A stretch of 64,000 nt of DNA, taken from Phycisphaerales bacterium. Lineage in GTDB: Bacteria; Planctomycetota; Phycisphaerae; UBA1845. Below the pieces are notes generated by a model. The model did not search any database, was not told the DNA's origin, and saw only the letters and a list, made by a program, of their open reading frames with translations. The stretch spans positions 198,135 through 262,134 of the forward strand of contig JACKHG010000004.1 in the NCBI GenBank assembly GCA_020639115.1, given 5' to 3'. A program made the translations under genes and the position numbers. This document shows, piece by piece, positions 33,120 to 42,737 of the stretch. How positions within the stretch are numbered: the first letter of the stretch is position 1; each line of letters begins with the position of its first letter.

Positions 33120-34202
33120 ATGGCTGCGCATACCGAGGAACAACGAGCCGAGCTGACCCGCGCCCTGGACGAATTCGGGCAGGAATACGACGCGAGCGGC
33201 GCCTGGCCGGAGAAATCGATCGAGCGGATGGCGGCGGCGGGTGGCTGGCGGTGGAACATTCCGGCCCGCTACGGCGGCGATCCGCTCGCGCACGGCGACC
33301 TGCTCCGGGCCTACGCGGCGCTGGCAGCTGGCTGCGTGAGCACAGCGCTGATCAGCACACAGCGGGACGGCGCGGTGGAGCTCATCGCGACATCGGGCAA
33401 CGAGGCGTTGAAGGAGCGGTTGCTGCCGCCGCTGGCGCGCGGGGCGTTCTACACGACGGTGGGCATCGCGCAGTTGACGACGTCGATGCGCGGCGGCGGC
33501 CAGCTCATGCGGGCCGAGCCGGAGGGCGACGGGTACCGGCTGAACGGCATGATGCCCTGGGCCACGGGCGCGGAGCGTGCCGCGTGGATCGTCACCGGCG
33601 CCGTGCTGGCGGACGGCAATCAGATTCTGGCGGCGGTGCCGACGGATCGCGAGGGGCTGAGCGTGGACAAGCCGGAGCCGCTGTTCACGCTGAACGCGTC
33701 GCGGACGAGCAGCGTGCACTGCACTGATTTTCGCGTCGAGCCCGATGAGATGCTGCGCGGACCGGCGGAGAAAGTGCTCGCGCTGCGTACGCCGGTGAAG
33801 CCGCTGGTGACGAGTGCTTGCGGGATGGGGGTGGCGGACGCGCTCGCCGCGTTCATTGCGCAGTTGCGGCCGGGCATTCGCACGCACTTCATCGACGTGA
33901 TCGAGCCGCTGACCGCGCGGTACGAGGCGGTGCGGGCGCAGCTCTACGGCGCCGCGGCGCAGACGGACGATCCGGCCTACGAGGCGCCCTCGACGGACAT
34001 CCGCATCGCGGTCAACGAGTTGCTGATGCGTTTGGCGCTGGCGGCGCTGACGCTCTCGAAGGGCAGTGGTTTTCTCCTGTCGCGTCCGATCCAGCGGCAC
34101 GTGCGTGAGGCGCTGTTCTTTCTGGTGTGGTCGGCGCCGGCGGCGGTTCAGTTGGAGACGCTGGTGCGGCTGATGGACGCGCTGGAGGTCCCGCGTGCAT
34201 GA
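33120..34202 (+). CDS. Acyl-CoA dehydrogenase-like flavoprotein
   Basis: A 360-residue protein of the acyl-CoA dehydrogenase superfamily, probably binding FAD. Family features include ERMAAAGGWRWNIPARYGGD, AALAAGCVSTALISTQRDGA, and MRAEPEGDGYRLNGMMPWAT with the NG-hook. The usual TEP segment before the flavin is replaced by AQLTTSMRGGG, and the classic catalytic Glu near the C-terminus is not obvious, so it may act on a substrate other than an acyl-CoA thioester, for instance in the DszC-like branch. The C-terminal helical domain is present. It has no neighbours in an obvious beta-oxidation operon. Confidence 0.78.
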   Translation: MAAHTEEQRAELTRALDEFGQEYDASGAWPEKSIERMAAAGGWRWNIPARYGGDPLAHGDLLRAYAALAAGCVSTALISTQRDGAVELIATSGNEALKERLLPPLARGAFYTTVGIAQLTTSMRGGGQLMRAEPEGDGYRLNGMMPWATGAERAAWIVTGAVLADGNQILAAVPTDREGLSVDKPEPLFTLNASRTSSVHCTDFRVEPDEMLRGPAEKVLALRTPVKPLVTSACGMGVADALAAFIAQLRPGIRTHFIDVIEPLTARYEAVRAQLYGAAAQTDDPAYEAPSTDIRIAVNELLMRLALAALTLSKGSGFLLSRPIQRHVREALFFLVWSAPAAVQLETLVRLMDALEVPRA

Positions 34203-34293
34203 ACCGCGCAGGTAGCGGTGGTGCAGCGTTTTCGACCCGCGGCGGTATAATGCCCGGCTGAACAGGGCCGCTGGATATCGAAGGAAACTCGGC

Positions 34294-34593
34294 ATGGCGT
34301 TGACGTTTGACGATTTTCAGGGGCTGATCGATCGCATGTACGGCGAGAAGGATCGGGCCCGAGGCAGCACGGCGACGTTTCTGTGGTTGTGCGAGGAGGT
34401 GGGCGAACTGGCGGCGGCCATCCGCGAGGGAACGCACGCCGAGAAGGAGGGCGAGTTCGCCGACGTGCTCGCGTGGGTAACGACGATCGCGAACGTCGAG
34501 GGCGTGAACCTGACCGAGGCGGTGCGGAAAAAGTACGGCGAGGGCTGTCCGGGCTGCGGCCTCTTCGTCTGCACCTGCAACGAGAAACCGTAG
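34294..34593 (+). CDS. MazG-like nucleotide pyrophosphohydrolase with zinc-binding tail
   Basis: A 99-residue all-alpha NTP pyrophosphohydrolase: the metal-binding EEVGELAAAIRE and EFADVLAWV motifs are present, which hydrolyse nucleoside triphosphates to monophosphates. The C-terminus has CPGCGLFVCTC, a short Cys cluster that could bind zinc and is common in the archaeal and some bacterial short MazG proteins. It is shorter than full-length MazG (single domain). Ribosome site GAAGGAA is close to the ATG. Confidence 0.87.
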   Translation: MALTFDDFQGLIDRMYGEKDRARGSTATFLWLCEEVGELAAAIREGTHAEKEGEFADVLAWVTTIANVEGVNLTEAVRKKYGEGCPGCGLFVCTCNEKP

Positions 34594-34604
34594 TCCCGCA
34601 GAGG

Positions 34605-34670
34605 TGTGCCACTGCTCTCGAGCAGTGCAGTCCGCGCGGCGTAAATGAGTATGCCACTGTTTTCCAGTAG
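34605..34670. repeat. Two degenerate copies of a GCCACTGCT hairpin repeat
   Basis: CACTGCT-CTCG-AGCAGTG (34610-34627) is a perfect 7-bp hairpin, preceded by GAGGTGTGC. A degenerate copy at 34647-34670 (GAGTATGCCACTG, TTTTC, CAGTAG) repeats the unit. They lie between the MazG gene and the FHA protein gene. A related hairpin occurs at 43420-43438. From memory, planctomycete genomes contain many GCCACTGCT...AGCAGTG elements. Confidence 0.6.
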
Positions 34671-34676
34671 CTGGAT

Positions 34677-36329
34677 GTGGACATTTCCCCCACCGGACCG
34701 TCGAGACCGATCGTGGCTGAACTGGTGATCACAAACGCGCAGGGACGCACGCGGACCCACCGCCTGGGCGAGGGCACGGTCATTCTCGGCCGCGACCCCG
34801 GTTGTGACATTCCGCTCGACGACTTGGGCGCGTCGCGGCAGCACTGCTCGATCCGCTGGGACCAGGGCTGCTACACGCTCACCGACCTGGGGAGCAAGAA
34901 CGGCACGTACATCAACGATCAGCCGGCGCCGAGCGCGGCGCTGGCTCCCGGCGACCGGATTCTCATCGGCAGCGCATCGATCGTCTTTCACGATGACGCC
35001 AGCGCGTCGGCACTCATGACGAGCGTGGTCATCGCCGACGATCGCCCGTCGCAGGCCCCCACCACCTACCGCGGCACCGTCCGCGAGGACGAGCTTTCCC
35101 AGCGCCGGCTGCAGAACCTCTACGATCTCACCGACCGCCTGACGCGGCTGCGCGACCGCGACGAGCTGCTCAGCGACGCGATGGACGTGTGCTTCGACAT
35201 GCTCCGATTCGAGCGCGGCGCGATCGCGGTGCGGCAGGCCTCGGGCAACATGGTGGACTGGCCGGTGGTGCGCAACCTGCGCGGCCGCGAGGGCGAGCTG
35301 ACCGTCAGCCGCACGATCCTCAGCTCCGCGCTCACCCACGGCGAACGTGTCATCGTGAACGACACCGCCGACGGGCCGATCGATCCGACGATCAGCATCG
35401 TGCGGAACAACATCCGCTCGGCGATGTGCGTGCCGCTGCTCTCGGGGGAGCGCAACCTCGGGGTGATCTACGGCGATCGGGTCACGAGCGGCACGACGTA
35501 CAGCAAGGAGGACATCGACTTTCTCGCAGGGATTGCGCGGCTGGTGACGACGGGACTGATCAACGCGCAGTTGCTCGAGGAGCAAAAGCTCAAGCTGCAC
35601 CTCGAGCACGAGATGGCGATGGCCCGGCAGATCCAGAACGGTCTGTTTCCCAAGAAGCGCCCGCAGCGTGCGGACATCCAGGTGGAGGCGCTGAACGACC
35701 CCGGCAACCATGTCAGCGGGGATTACTACGATTTCGTCGAGCTGACGGGCGCACGGCTCGCGTTCATCGTCGCGGACGTCGCGGGCGAGGGGGTGGCTGC
35801 GTCGCTGCTGATGGCGAACCTGCAGGCGGCGGTGCGGATGACGCTGCCGACGGGCCGGCCGCTGGCGGAGCTGATGAACGAGTGGAACGCGTTGATCGCG
35901 GTGAACACGGACGCGTCGAAGTTCGTGACGTGCCTGATCGGGATCATCGATCCGGTGGAGCGGACGTTGGAGTTGGGGGTGGCGGGCCACCACCTGCCGC
36001 ACATCGTGCGGACCGGCACGCCGGTGGAGACGCTGGAGGCGGAGCCGGATTATCCGCTCGGGGTGATCGACGACGCGTGCTACCACACGACGCGGTTCGA
36101 GCTGGGCAAAGCCCCGTGCACGCTGGTTTCGTACACGGACGGGGTGATCGAAGCGAACAGCCGCGAGGACGAACTGTACGGCACGGCGCGGGTGACGCGT
36201 CTCTTGGGGGAGGCGACGCATCTCGAGCCGCGCAAGCTGATCGAGTCGCTAAGGAACGACGTGCGGCGTCACGGCGCGGGTCTGCCGCAGGGGGATGACA
36301 TCACGATCGTCGGGGTGCATCTGGCGTAG
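34677..36329 (+). CDS. FHA-GAF-SpoIIE (PP2C) phosphatase
   Basis: A 550-residue protein with a GTG start at 34677 (an alternative GTG is at 34713). Residues about 15-105 are an FHA domain (TVILGRDPGCDIPLDD, SRQHCSI, LGSKNGTYIND), which binds phosphothreonine. Residues about 145-295 form a GAF domain (RDELLSDAMDVCFDMLR, MCVPLLSGERNLGVIYGDR). A linker MAMARQIQNGLFPKKRP follows, and residues about 330-550 are a SpoIIE-type phosphatase with the metal-binding SGDYYDFVE and GVIDDACYHTTRF and ending GDDITIVGVHLA. It likely dephosphorylates a protein such as an anti-sigma antagonist, in response to phosphorylation by Ser/Thr kinases. No STAS partner is adjacent. Confidence 0.92.
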   Translation: MDISPTGPSRPIVAELVITNAQGRTRTHRLGEGTVILGRDPGCDIPLDDLGASRQHCSIRWDQGCYTLTDLGSKNGTYINDQPAPSAALAPGDRILIGSASIVFHDDASASALMTSVVIADDRPSQAPTTYRGTVREDELSQRRLQNLYDLTDRLTRLRDRDELLSDAMDVCFDMLRFERGAIAVRQASGNMVDWPVVRNLRGREGELTVSRTILSSALTHGERVIVNDTADGPIDPTISIVRNNIRSAMCVPLLSGERNLGVIYGDRVTSGTTYSKEDIDFLAGIARLVTTGLINAQLLEEQKLKLHLEHEMAMARQIQNGLFPKKRPQRADIQVEALNDPGNHVSGDYYDFVELTGARLAFIVADVAGEGVAASLLMANLQAAVRMTLPTGRPLAELMNEWNALIAVNTDASKFVTCLIGIIDPVERTLELGVAGHHLPHIVRTGTPVETLEAEPDYPLGVIDDACYHTTRFELGKAPCTLVSYTDGVIEANSREDELYGTARVTRLLGEATHLEPRKLIESLRNDVRRHGAGLPQGDDITIVGVHLA

Positions 36330-36337
36330 GCGGGGTT

Positions 36338-36393
36338 GGTCAAAGGTCGCAGGTCGAAGGTCGCAGGTCGAAGGCCACAGGTCACAAGTCGAA
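36338..36393. repeat. Tandem 7-base repeat (GGTCGMA)
   Basis: Eight successive 7-base units of the form GGTC(A/G)(A/C)A, in the order GGTCAAA, GGTCGCA, GGTCGAA, GGTCGCA, GGTCGAA, GGCCACA, GGTCACA, AGTCGAA. The alternating units give a 14-base period. It lies 8 bases after the phosphatase stop codon. Confidence 0.75.
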
Positions 36394-36854
36394 GGGGATC
36401 TTCACGGCGGAGAACGCGGAGGATTGGTTGGTTTGGGCGCCCCCTTCTCGCCAGCCGTCTGGTTGGTAGTCCCCTGCTCACCTCTCTCCTGATCTACTGT
36501 TCTGTTCGTAGCGAGTGCATCGACCGTCGCTCGTAATTGGTGCGGGCGGTCTACGGATCTTTGCGCCCCGCCCTCTGATGGGGCCGCGTTTTACTGTTCG
36601 CGCGTCTGCAAACCCTAAGTGCATGCTCGGACGCAACTTGCGTCGCCCAACGTCGCATCGCGCCGGGGGCCATTGCGGCGCGTCGCCTTGGCTCCACAGC
36701 AGATTTTCCGCCCGCAACCTGGAGATTCGGCCTGGCTGGGACGGAGTCTCCATAGGGTCGCATGGCCGGATTCCATATCTACAAGATGGCCGCGAAATGC
36801 TTGGGCGCGCGCGGATGCACGCGCCGCAGCAGCGGCCGAGGGAGTACGCGCATC
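36394..36854. other. Intergenic stretch with no gene seen
   Basis: After the tandem repeat, 461 bases show only short GC-poor and GC-rich segments and overlapping short frames without ribosome sites. No RNA gene, promoter or transposon end is clear to me. It carries the upstream region of the broken secreted-protein gene. Confidence 0.45.
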
Positions 36855-39800
36855 ATGAGTACGCATGCAAAAGTCAAAACGTGGACCTGGGTGGCTGCAC
36901 TGGTGGTGTTCGGAGCGTGGTCCGGCGGCAGAGCCTTGGCCCAGCCGCAGGATGCCTGCGGCGTGGCGCCGGACGGCCTGAGCTGCGCGGGCGAGTGCGG
37001 CGTGCCCGACGAAACCTGCTTTCCCAAGGAGATCCGCGCCGACGCCGCCGGGCACTTTCTCGAGGTCGCCTGCTGTGCGTGCGACACGCCGGCAGGCTGC
37101 CACCTGCTGCTCGATCCCGCGACGCTGGAGTTTTCCTGTACGCCCGATCCCGCCTGCCCGGTGCCCCCCGGCGGCGAGTGCCGCCTGATCGGACACGGGA
37201 ATCTCGACGGCACGATCAACTACACCTGCGACTGCGTGCAGCCGGAGGAACCGAACGAGTGCGTCTACGTCGAGCAGTGCAACGCGGACTGCCCGGGAAC
37301 GTGCGTGAAGCGTTGCGACGGCGTGTGTCCGGACCCGGCTGAGGCCTGCACGCCCAGCGTGATCTACGAGAGCTTTCCCGGCGCCGGGGATTTCCACGGC
37401 GACGGCTGCAACTGCGTCCTGCCCGGCGCCGATGAATGCCGGCCCGCGGTGGGACCGGACGGCGTGTACTGCGCGGGCGTATGCCCCGACGGCGTCAACA
37501 AGTGCGAACTCGTCACCGCGCTGGGCGCGGACGGCGTGAGCCAGGAGTATACCTGCGATCCGTGCACGTTCGAACGACGACGAACTCGGCGTAGAATGCT
37601 GCGCCGCTGTCGGTCCGACATGGGCAGCAGCACCTGCACCGAGACGACCGAGGCCTTCATCTGTGAAGTCGCCGGCGAACAACTCTCCTACGGCGAGCGG
37701 CACCACGAAGTGCGCCGTCCACGGCGACCGCTGCGACGACTTCAACCCGGAATAGGCGCATGCTGCTACATCGACCGTGCCCTCCGGCGTCAGCTGCACC
37801 GTGACGAGCCAGCGACGTTTGCCGCCAACGGCCTTCGCCGGCACCTACCAGCGGCACCAACCGTCTGCACCGACGGCCCCTGCCCGCCGCAGTCGATCGG
37901 CGCCTGCTGCTACCAGTCGATGCCGGGTAACTGGCAGTGCACGGCGCGACCGCAAACGAGTGCGAACACGAGCTCTTCGGCATCTACCAGGTGACGGAAC
38001 GTCGACTGCGATCCGAATCCCTGCCCCCGGAGGAAACCTGCCAATGCCCAGGCCGGTGCGACGATCGCACGCCCACCTACTCCGACCAGGCCTACGCGTC
38101 GTTGTTCACCGATGAGGTCGCGGTCGCCACGGAAAACTCGCAGATCATCACCGACCCCGTCGTCGTGATGATCGACATCAAGAACCGCAACCTCGCGCCG
38201 ATCAACACGAACTGGACCCCGCGCACCAACACGCGCTACAGCCACCCGTCGTGGACCCGCGCCAATCTCGGCAGCGTCTTCGGCGTCGCGCTCGACGTCC
38301 GCGGCCACGCGTATGTCACCGCGAGCACGTGCTACGCGTTCGATACGCTCGGCTCGGTGGGCGGCGCGAGACTGGGGCTCGGTCTACAAGCTTGACGCAT
38401 CAACCGGAGCGATAAGTGTTTTTGCCAATCTGCCCAACACCGGCCCCGCGCTCGGCAACATCTGCTACCACGGGCCCTACGACCAGTTCTTCGTGAGCAA
38501 CATGGAGGATGGTCGCATCTACCGGCTCGACAGCACCGGTGCGTGCCTCGGCACCTTCGACCACGCCACCGGCACGATCTCCGCATCGTGCGCCGCCGAG
38601 GGCGGCGATGTGCCCGGCTTCGTTCCGCTCGGCGAACGCGTCTGGGGTTTGCAGGTCTACAACAACCGCCTCTACTACGGCGTGTGGGCGGAGGACTTCA
38701 GCAACGTCTCCGCGAGCGTGACCAACACCATCTGGTCGATCGCGCTCGTCGGCGGTTCGTTCTCCGGGACTGCCGTCCAGGAAATCGCGCTGCCGCCCAT
38801 GCCCGGTGGTTTCAGCATTCCCATGTCCAGCCCGCCCGCGGACATCGCGTTCAGTCAGACGGGCTGCATGCTCATCGCCGAACGCGGCATGTCCTTCGAC
38901 ACCTGGCCCGCCGCCCACTACGCGCAGGTGCTCGAATATCGCCAGACCACCAGCGGCGTGTGGGTGCCCAGCGCCTTCAGCTTCAAACTTGGCGACACCG
39001 GCCCGGACGGCACCAACTCCGCCGGTGGCGTTGACTACGACCGCGACGGAAACGTCTGGGCCACGGGCGACGCGCTGCAATTCTGGCCGCTCGCGGTTTA
39101 TGGTTTGCAAAGTCTCCCCTGCACCGGTGGCGACGTGACCAACAGCGTGATCGTCGACCTCAACGGCGTGTATTCGACCAGCGACAAAACCGAAATCGGC
39201 GACGTCGAGGTCGGCTGCTCCGAGAAGTGCCTCGCGCCGCCGCGCGGAATGACCGCGTGGTACCCGCTCGATGAAGCCGCCGCTGCCACGAAGGCGGAGG
39301 AAATCGTCTGGGACCGCGACGGCAACTTCAACGGCACCACCACGACTGCCGGTATGGTGCTCGCAGCCCGCCATTTCAACGGCGCCGGTGATTCCATCCG
39401 CGTGCCCAGCGCCGCGCAGCACAATTTCGGCACCGGCGACTTCAGCGCCGACCTCTGGGTGCGTTCGCTCGCGACCAGCGGCATCCACGTGATGCTCGAC
39501 AAACGCAGCACCACCGGCGGGTCGCGCGGTTTCTCCATGTTCCTCGGCACCGGTACGCTTGGTTTCCAGCTTGGCGACGGTGCGGGATTTACCAATTACC
39601 CGCGCACCGGACTCGTCGCTGACGGCCAGTGGCACCACCTCGCGGTCACCGTCGATCGCGATTCGCCAACCGGCCTCGTCATGTACGTCGACGGTGTGGG
39701 CGTCACCAAAGACCCGACGCCGCACCAGGGCACGCTTTCGTCAAGTTCCGACCTCTGGATCGGCGCGCGCGATCCCGCGTTCGGTCAGACCTTCTTCGCC

Positions 39801-40803
39801 GGCGACCTCGACGAAATCGAACTCTTCAACCGCGCTCTGTCCCAAGGCGAAGTGCAAGCGCTCTACCAAGCCGGTAAGCAGGGCAAGTGCAAGGACCGCT
39901 GCCACATCCCGTGGGACGCGCAGCTTTGTCAGAATCGCAACACGGTTACGGTCAATCTCACCATCTGCAACGACAGCCCGGTGACGCACAGCTACGTCTA
40001 CAGCTACAGCGGCAACAACAACTGTTCGTGGCCTGGCCCGACCGTGTTCAGCCCGCCCGCGGGTTCCGTGACGATTCCCGCGAACACCTGCGTGCAAATC
40101 CCGGTGACGATCACCAAACCGGTCGGCATGACCGCGGGCAACGTTGCCTGCTACAACGTGAACATCACCAACCTCGACACCGGCCACCAGTTTGGCTGCG
40201 AGGGTTCGATCTGGGCGAGCGACCGCTGGTGCCGCGGATCATCGGTCCGGGTATTCCGATCGGTGTGGCCGTCGGCCTGCCGGTCTCCATCGGCTTCGCG
40301 GTCGACCAACGACGGCGACTCGTCGGCGGTTTTGAACTACACGCCCGGCGGTCTGTGCCCGCGGACATGGATCCCGACGCGGCCTGCGGCGGTGAGCATC
40401 GACGGCCTGCCGCCAGGTGAACCGGTCGTCGGCAACAGGCGCGGTCGCGCCGGGCGTCGGCACGCATGATGCGACGCTCACGCTGGAGTTCGTGCGCTGT
40501 CGAGCCGTTCCGCACTACGACCTGCTGCTGATCAGCGAGGCGGGCATGCCCCCGGGCTGGGAGGTGCCAGCCGGCTCGGTCACGCTGCGCGGCGTGCTGC
40601 CCTGCGGCGATCTCAACCGCGACGGCGTGATCGACGGCCTGGACGCCGCGCTCTTCGAGCAGTGCCTCGGCGGCCCCGACCGCGCCCCCGACGCCGCCTG
40701 CCCGATCACCGTCGACGCCGACTGCGACGATGACTTCGACGTCGACCTGCGCGACTTCGCCACGCTGCAGAGCCTCAGCGGGACGGTGATCTACACCCCG
40801 TAA
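36855..40803 (+). pseudogene. Frameshift-broken secreted Cys-rich/LamG/dockerin protein
   Basis: One long gene, about 1300 codons, broken by at least ten single-base frame changes, since coding motifs switch between the three frames. It begins MSTHAKVKTW with a signal peptide (WVAALVVFGAWSGGRALAQ). Then come a Cys-rich part (36960-37570), at least two GACC-type Cys repeats (near 37756 and 37898), a beta-propeller-like region (38150-39100), a LamG/concanavalin-like domain (39240-39860), more beta modules, and a dockerin-like EF-hand pair (DLNRDGVIDGLD near 40612, DDDFDVDL near 40730). The intact protein would be a large secreted or surface protein that may bind glycans. Because the frames keep the motifs, the changes are recent or are assembly errors. 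A strong terminator follows at 40826. Confidence 0.82.
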
Positions 40804-40825
40804 GTCTGCGGGTCCCTTGGCAACG

Positions 40826-40865
40826 CCGCGACCACCGGAGCACGCTCCGGTGGTCGCGGTTTTTT
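40826..40865 (+). terminator. Rho-independent terminator after the broken dockerin gene
   Basis: A perfect 15-bp stem (40826-40840 with 40845-40859), 4-base loop CACG, followed by six T. It lies 22 bases after the stop codon at 40803. Confidence 0.92.
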
Positions 40866-41021
40866 CATGCCCCCATGCCGGCGGCGGGTCCCTCCACGCG
40901 CTGCGCTCGAAGGAAATCGGACTACGCCCGCTACACTTGCATGGAGCCTGCTCTATCATCCCCTCAGAAACACGCCGACCGCCGCCCGGCTGCAACCGCC
41001 CGGGCCATTGAGGACACGACC

Positions 41022-42017
41022 ATGCCCCACCCGTGGACCGCCGACGAAATCCTCGCGATCGCCCGCAGCTATCAGCCAGCCTGCGTGCTGATCGCTGCCG
41101 CGGACCTCGATCTGTTCGATGAACTGGCATCCGGCCCGCTCACCGCCGACGAGGCTGCTCGCCGCGTGCACGCCGATCTCCGCGGCACGACCACGCTGCT
41201 CGACGCCCTCGCCGCCCTCGAACTGCTCGAGAAGCGTGACAGCCACTACCACCTCGACGCCGCCGCGGCTGACCTGCTCACGGCGGACCATCCGCGTACC
41301 GTGCTCGCGATGGTGCAGCATCAGGGCAATTGCCTGCGCCGCTGGGGCCGACTCGCGGAAGCGGTCCGTGACGGCGCACCGCTCGAGCGCCAACCCAGCA
41401 TCCGCGGCGCCGACGCGGATGAGGCATCCTTCATCAGCGCCATGCACAACCTCAGCGTGCGCTTCGCCGACGAACTCGTCGGGGAGCTTCAGCCACTGCC
41501 CTTCAACCACCTGCTCGACATCGGCGGCGCCTCGGGCACCTGGACCATGGCCTTCCTGCGCACCCAGCCCGATGCCACCGCCACGCTGTTCGATCTGCCC
41601 CACGTGCTGCCGATGGCCGAGCAGCGGCTCGCCGACGCCGGCCTGCGCGATCGCGTCCAGCTCGCCGGCGGCGACTTTCTCACCAACCCGCTCCCCGCCG
41701 GCGCCGACCTCGCCTGGGTCAGCGCGATCGTCCATCAGAACTCGCGCGCGCAGAACCGCCGCATGTTCACCGCGATCGCAGCCGCTCTGCAGCCCGGCGG
41801 GCACATTCTCCTGCGCGACATCGTCATGGAGGAATCCCGTACCGCCCCGGTGGCGGGCGCACTCTTCGCGATCAACATGCTTGTCGCCACGGAGGCCGGC
41901 GGCACGTTCACCTTCGCGGAGCTGCGCGACGACCTCGCGTCCGCTGGATTCACCGACGCGGCGGTCGTGCGTCATGACGAGGGCATGAACTCGGTGGTCC
42001 GCGCCCGCAAACGCTGA
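41022..42017 (+). CDS. SAM-dependent O-methyltransferase (dimerisation plus methyltransferase domains)
   Basis: A 331-residue protein with a winged-helix dimerisation domain (residues 1-90; LIAAADLDLFDELASGPLTA and TTTLLDALAALELLEK) and a class I methyltransferase domain (about 150-330) with SAM motif I HLLDIGGASGTW, FDLPHVLPMA, VQLAGGDFL and motif GGHILLRDIVME. It resembles plant-type and bacterial O-methyltransferases that methylate small aromatic or secondary metabolites, possibly acting on a quinone or polyketide. No biosynthetic cluster surrounds it. It is convergent with the gene at 42053. Confidence 0.88.
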   Translation: MPHPWTADEILAIARSYQPACVLIAAADLDLFDELASGPLTADEAARRVHADLRGTTTLLDALAALELLEKRDSHYHLDAAAADLLTADHPRTVLAMVQHQGNCLRRWGRLAEAVRDGAPLERQPSIRGADADEASFISAMHNLSVRFADELVGELQPLPFNHLLDIGGASGTWTMAFLRTQPDATATLFDLPHVLPMAEQRLADAGLRDRVQLAGGDFLTNPLPAGADLAWVSAIVHQNSRAQNRRMFTAIAAALQPGGHILLRDIVMEESRTAPVAGALFAINMLVATEAGGTFTFAELRDDLASAGFTDAAVVRHDEGMNSVVRARKR

Positions 42018-42052
42018 CCGCCGATTCGCCGGCTTCACCGGCGCATCACCGC

Positions 42053-42481
42053 CTACTTCGTCTCAAACACGAGCAGGTACGGCACCGCCGGCTGGCCGCT
42101 GTCGTCCTTGAAGTTGTGGAAGCGGTCCGAGTTCAGCCAGGAGACGTACGTCCGCCCCGGTTCGAGCTTGACCGGCAGCACGCAGGTCTTCCCGTCCGTC
42201 TCGTAGCGGATGTCGCCGGCCACCTCCGGAAACGAGTCGTCGGAAATCTGCGTCCACGACCAGCTCTTGTCGGTCATCTTCTTGCTGAAGGTGACGCGGA
42301 TCTCCTTGACCGACGCGGCGTCGACCGCCGTGTCGCCCGACTGCGGAACCGTCTTGACCACCACCGGCGGCAGCGTCGCGACGCTCGGCTTTTCGCCCAT
42401 GTCCGCAGCCGTCGCCACCAGGGTCCCGATGCCCACCGCCAGCGCCACGGTGATGAGCGCTTTCGCCCGTTTAGTTCTCAT
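42053..42481 (-). CDS. Secreted protein with SbsA-type Ig-like domain
   Basis: A 142-residue protein with a signal peptide (MRTKRAKALITVALAVGIGT, cleaved near TAADM). The mature part is one bacterial Ig-like domain of the SbsA type: VVVKTVPQSGDTAVDAASVK, EIRVTFSKKMTDKSWSW, and the ending DSGQPAVPYLLVFET. Such domains are adhesive or structural modules. The start is fixed by AGGAGG 7 bases upstream. It is divergent from the RDD gene at 42738. The presence of a single free-standing domain means the role is unknown. Confidence 0.82.
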   Translation of the reverse strand: MRTKRAKALITVALAVGIGTLVATAADMGEKPSVATLPPVVVKTVPQSGDTAVDAASVKEIRVTFSKKMTDKSWSWTQISDDSFPEVAGDIRYETDGKTCVLPVKLEPGRTYVSWLNSDRFHNFKDDSGQPAVPYLLVFETK

Positions 42482-42737
42482 CGGCGTGCCTCCTGTATCG
42501 ATGTCCCACGATTGCAACCGTATCCGCCTGACAAATCCAGGCGGCGTTCCATCTGACGTGCGGTCCCGCGCGCAACCTTGCTGGATGATGAATGCCGTCA
42601 TTGTCGGCGGACCGCACGCCGCCGACAAGCCGTTCGCCCCCCCCGGTCCGAATATCCACACCCGCAGCCGCGTGCCATATCGTAGACTCACAGGAAGAAA
42701 CGCGGGGCGCGCCGTCGCCCGGTGGGGGAGACACGCC

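Noticed and set aside
34317..36221. Minus-strand frame of 634 codons opposite the FHA-GAF-SpoIIE gene
   Set aside because: It is antisense to a gene with three clear domains and has a biased composition without motifs.
37937..38395. Independent small gene inside the broken dockerin region
   Set aside because: The frame continues the same Cys-rich and propeller-like protein in another frame and has no own start signal, so it is a fragment of the broken gene.
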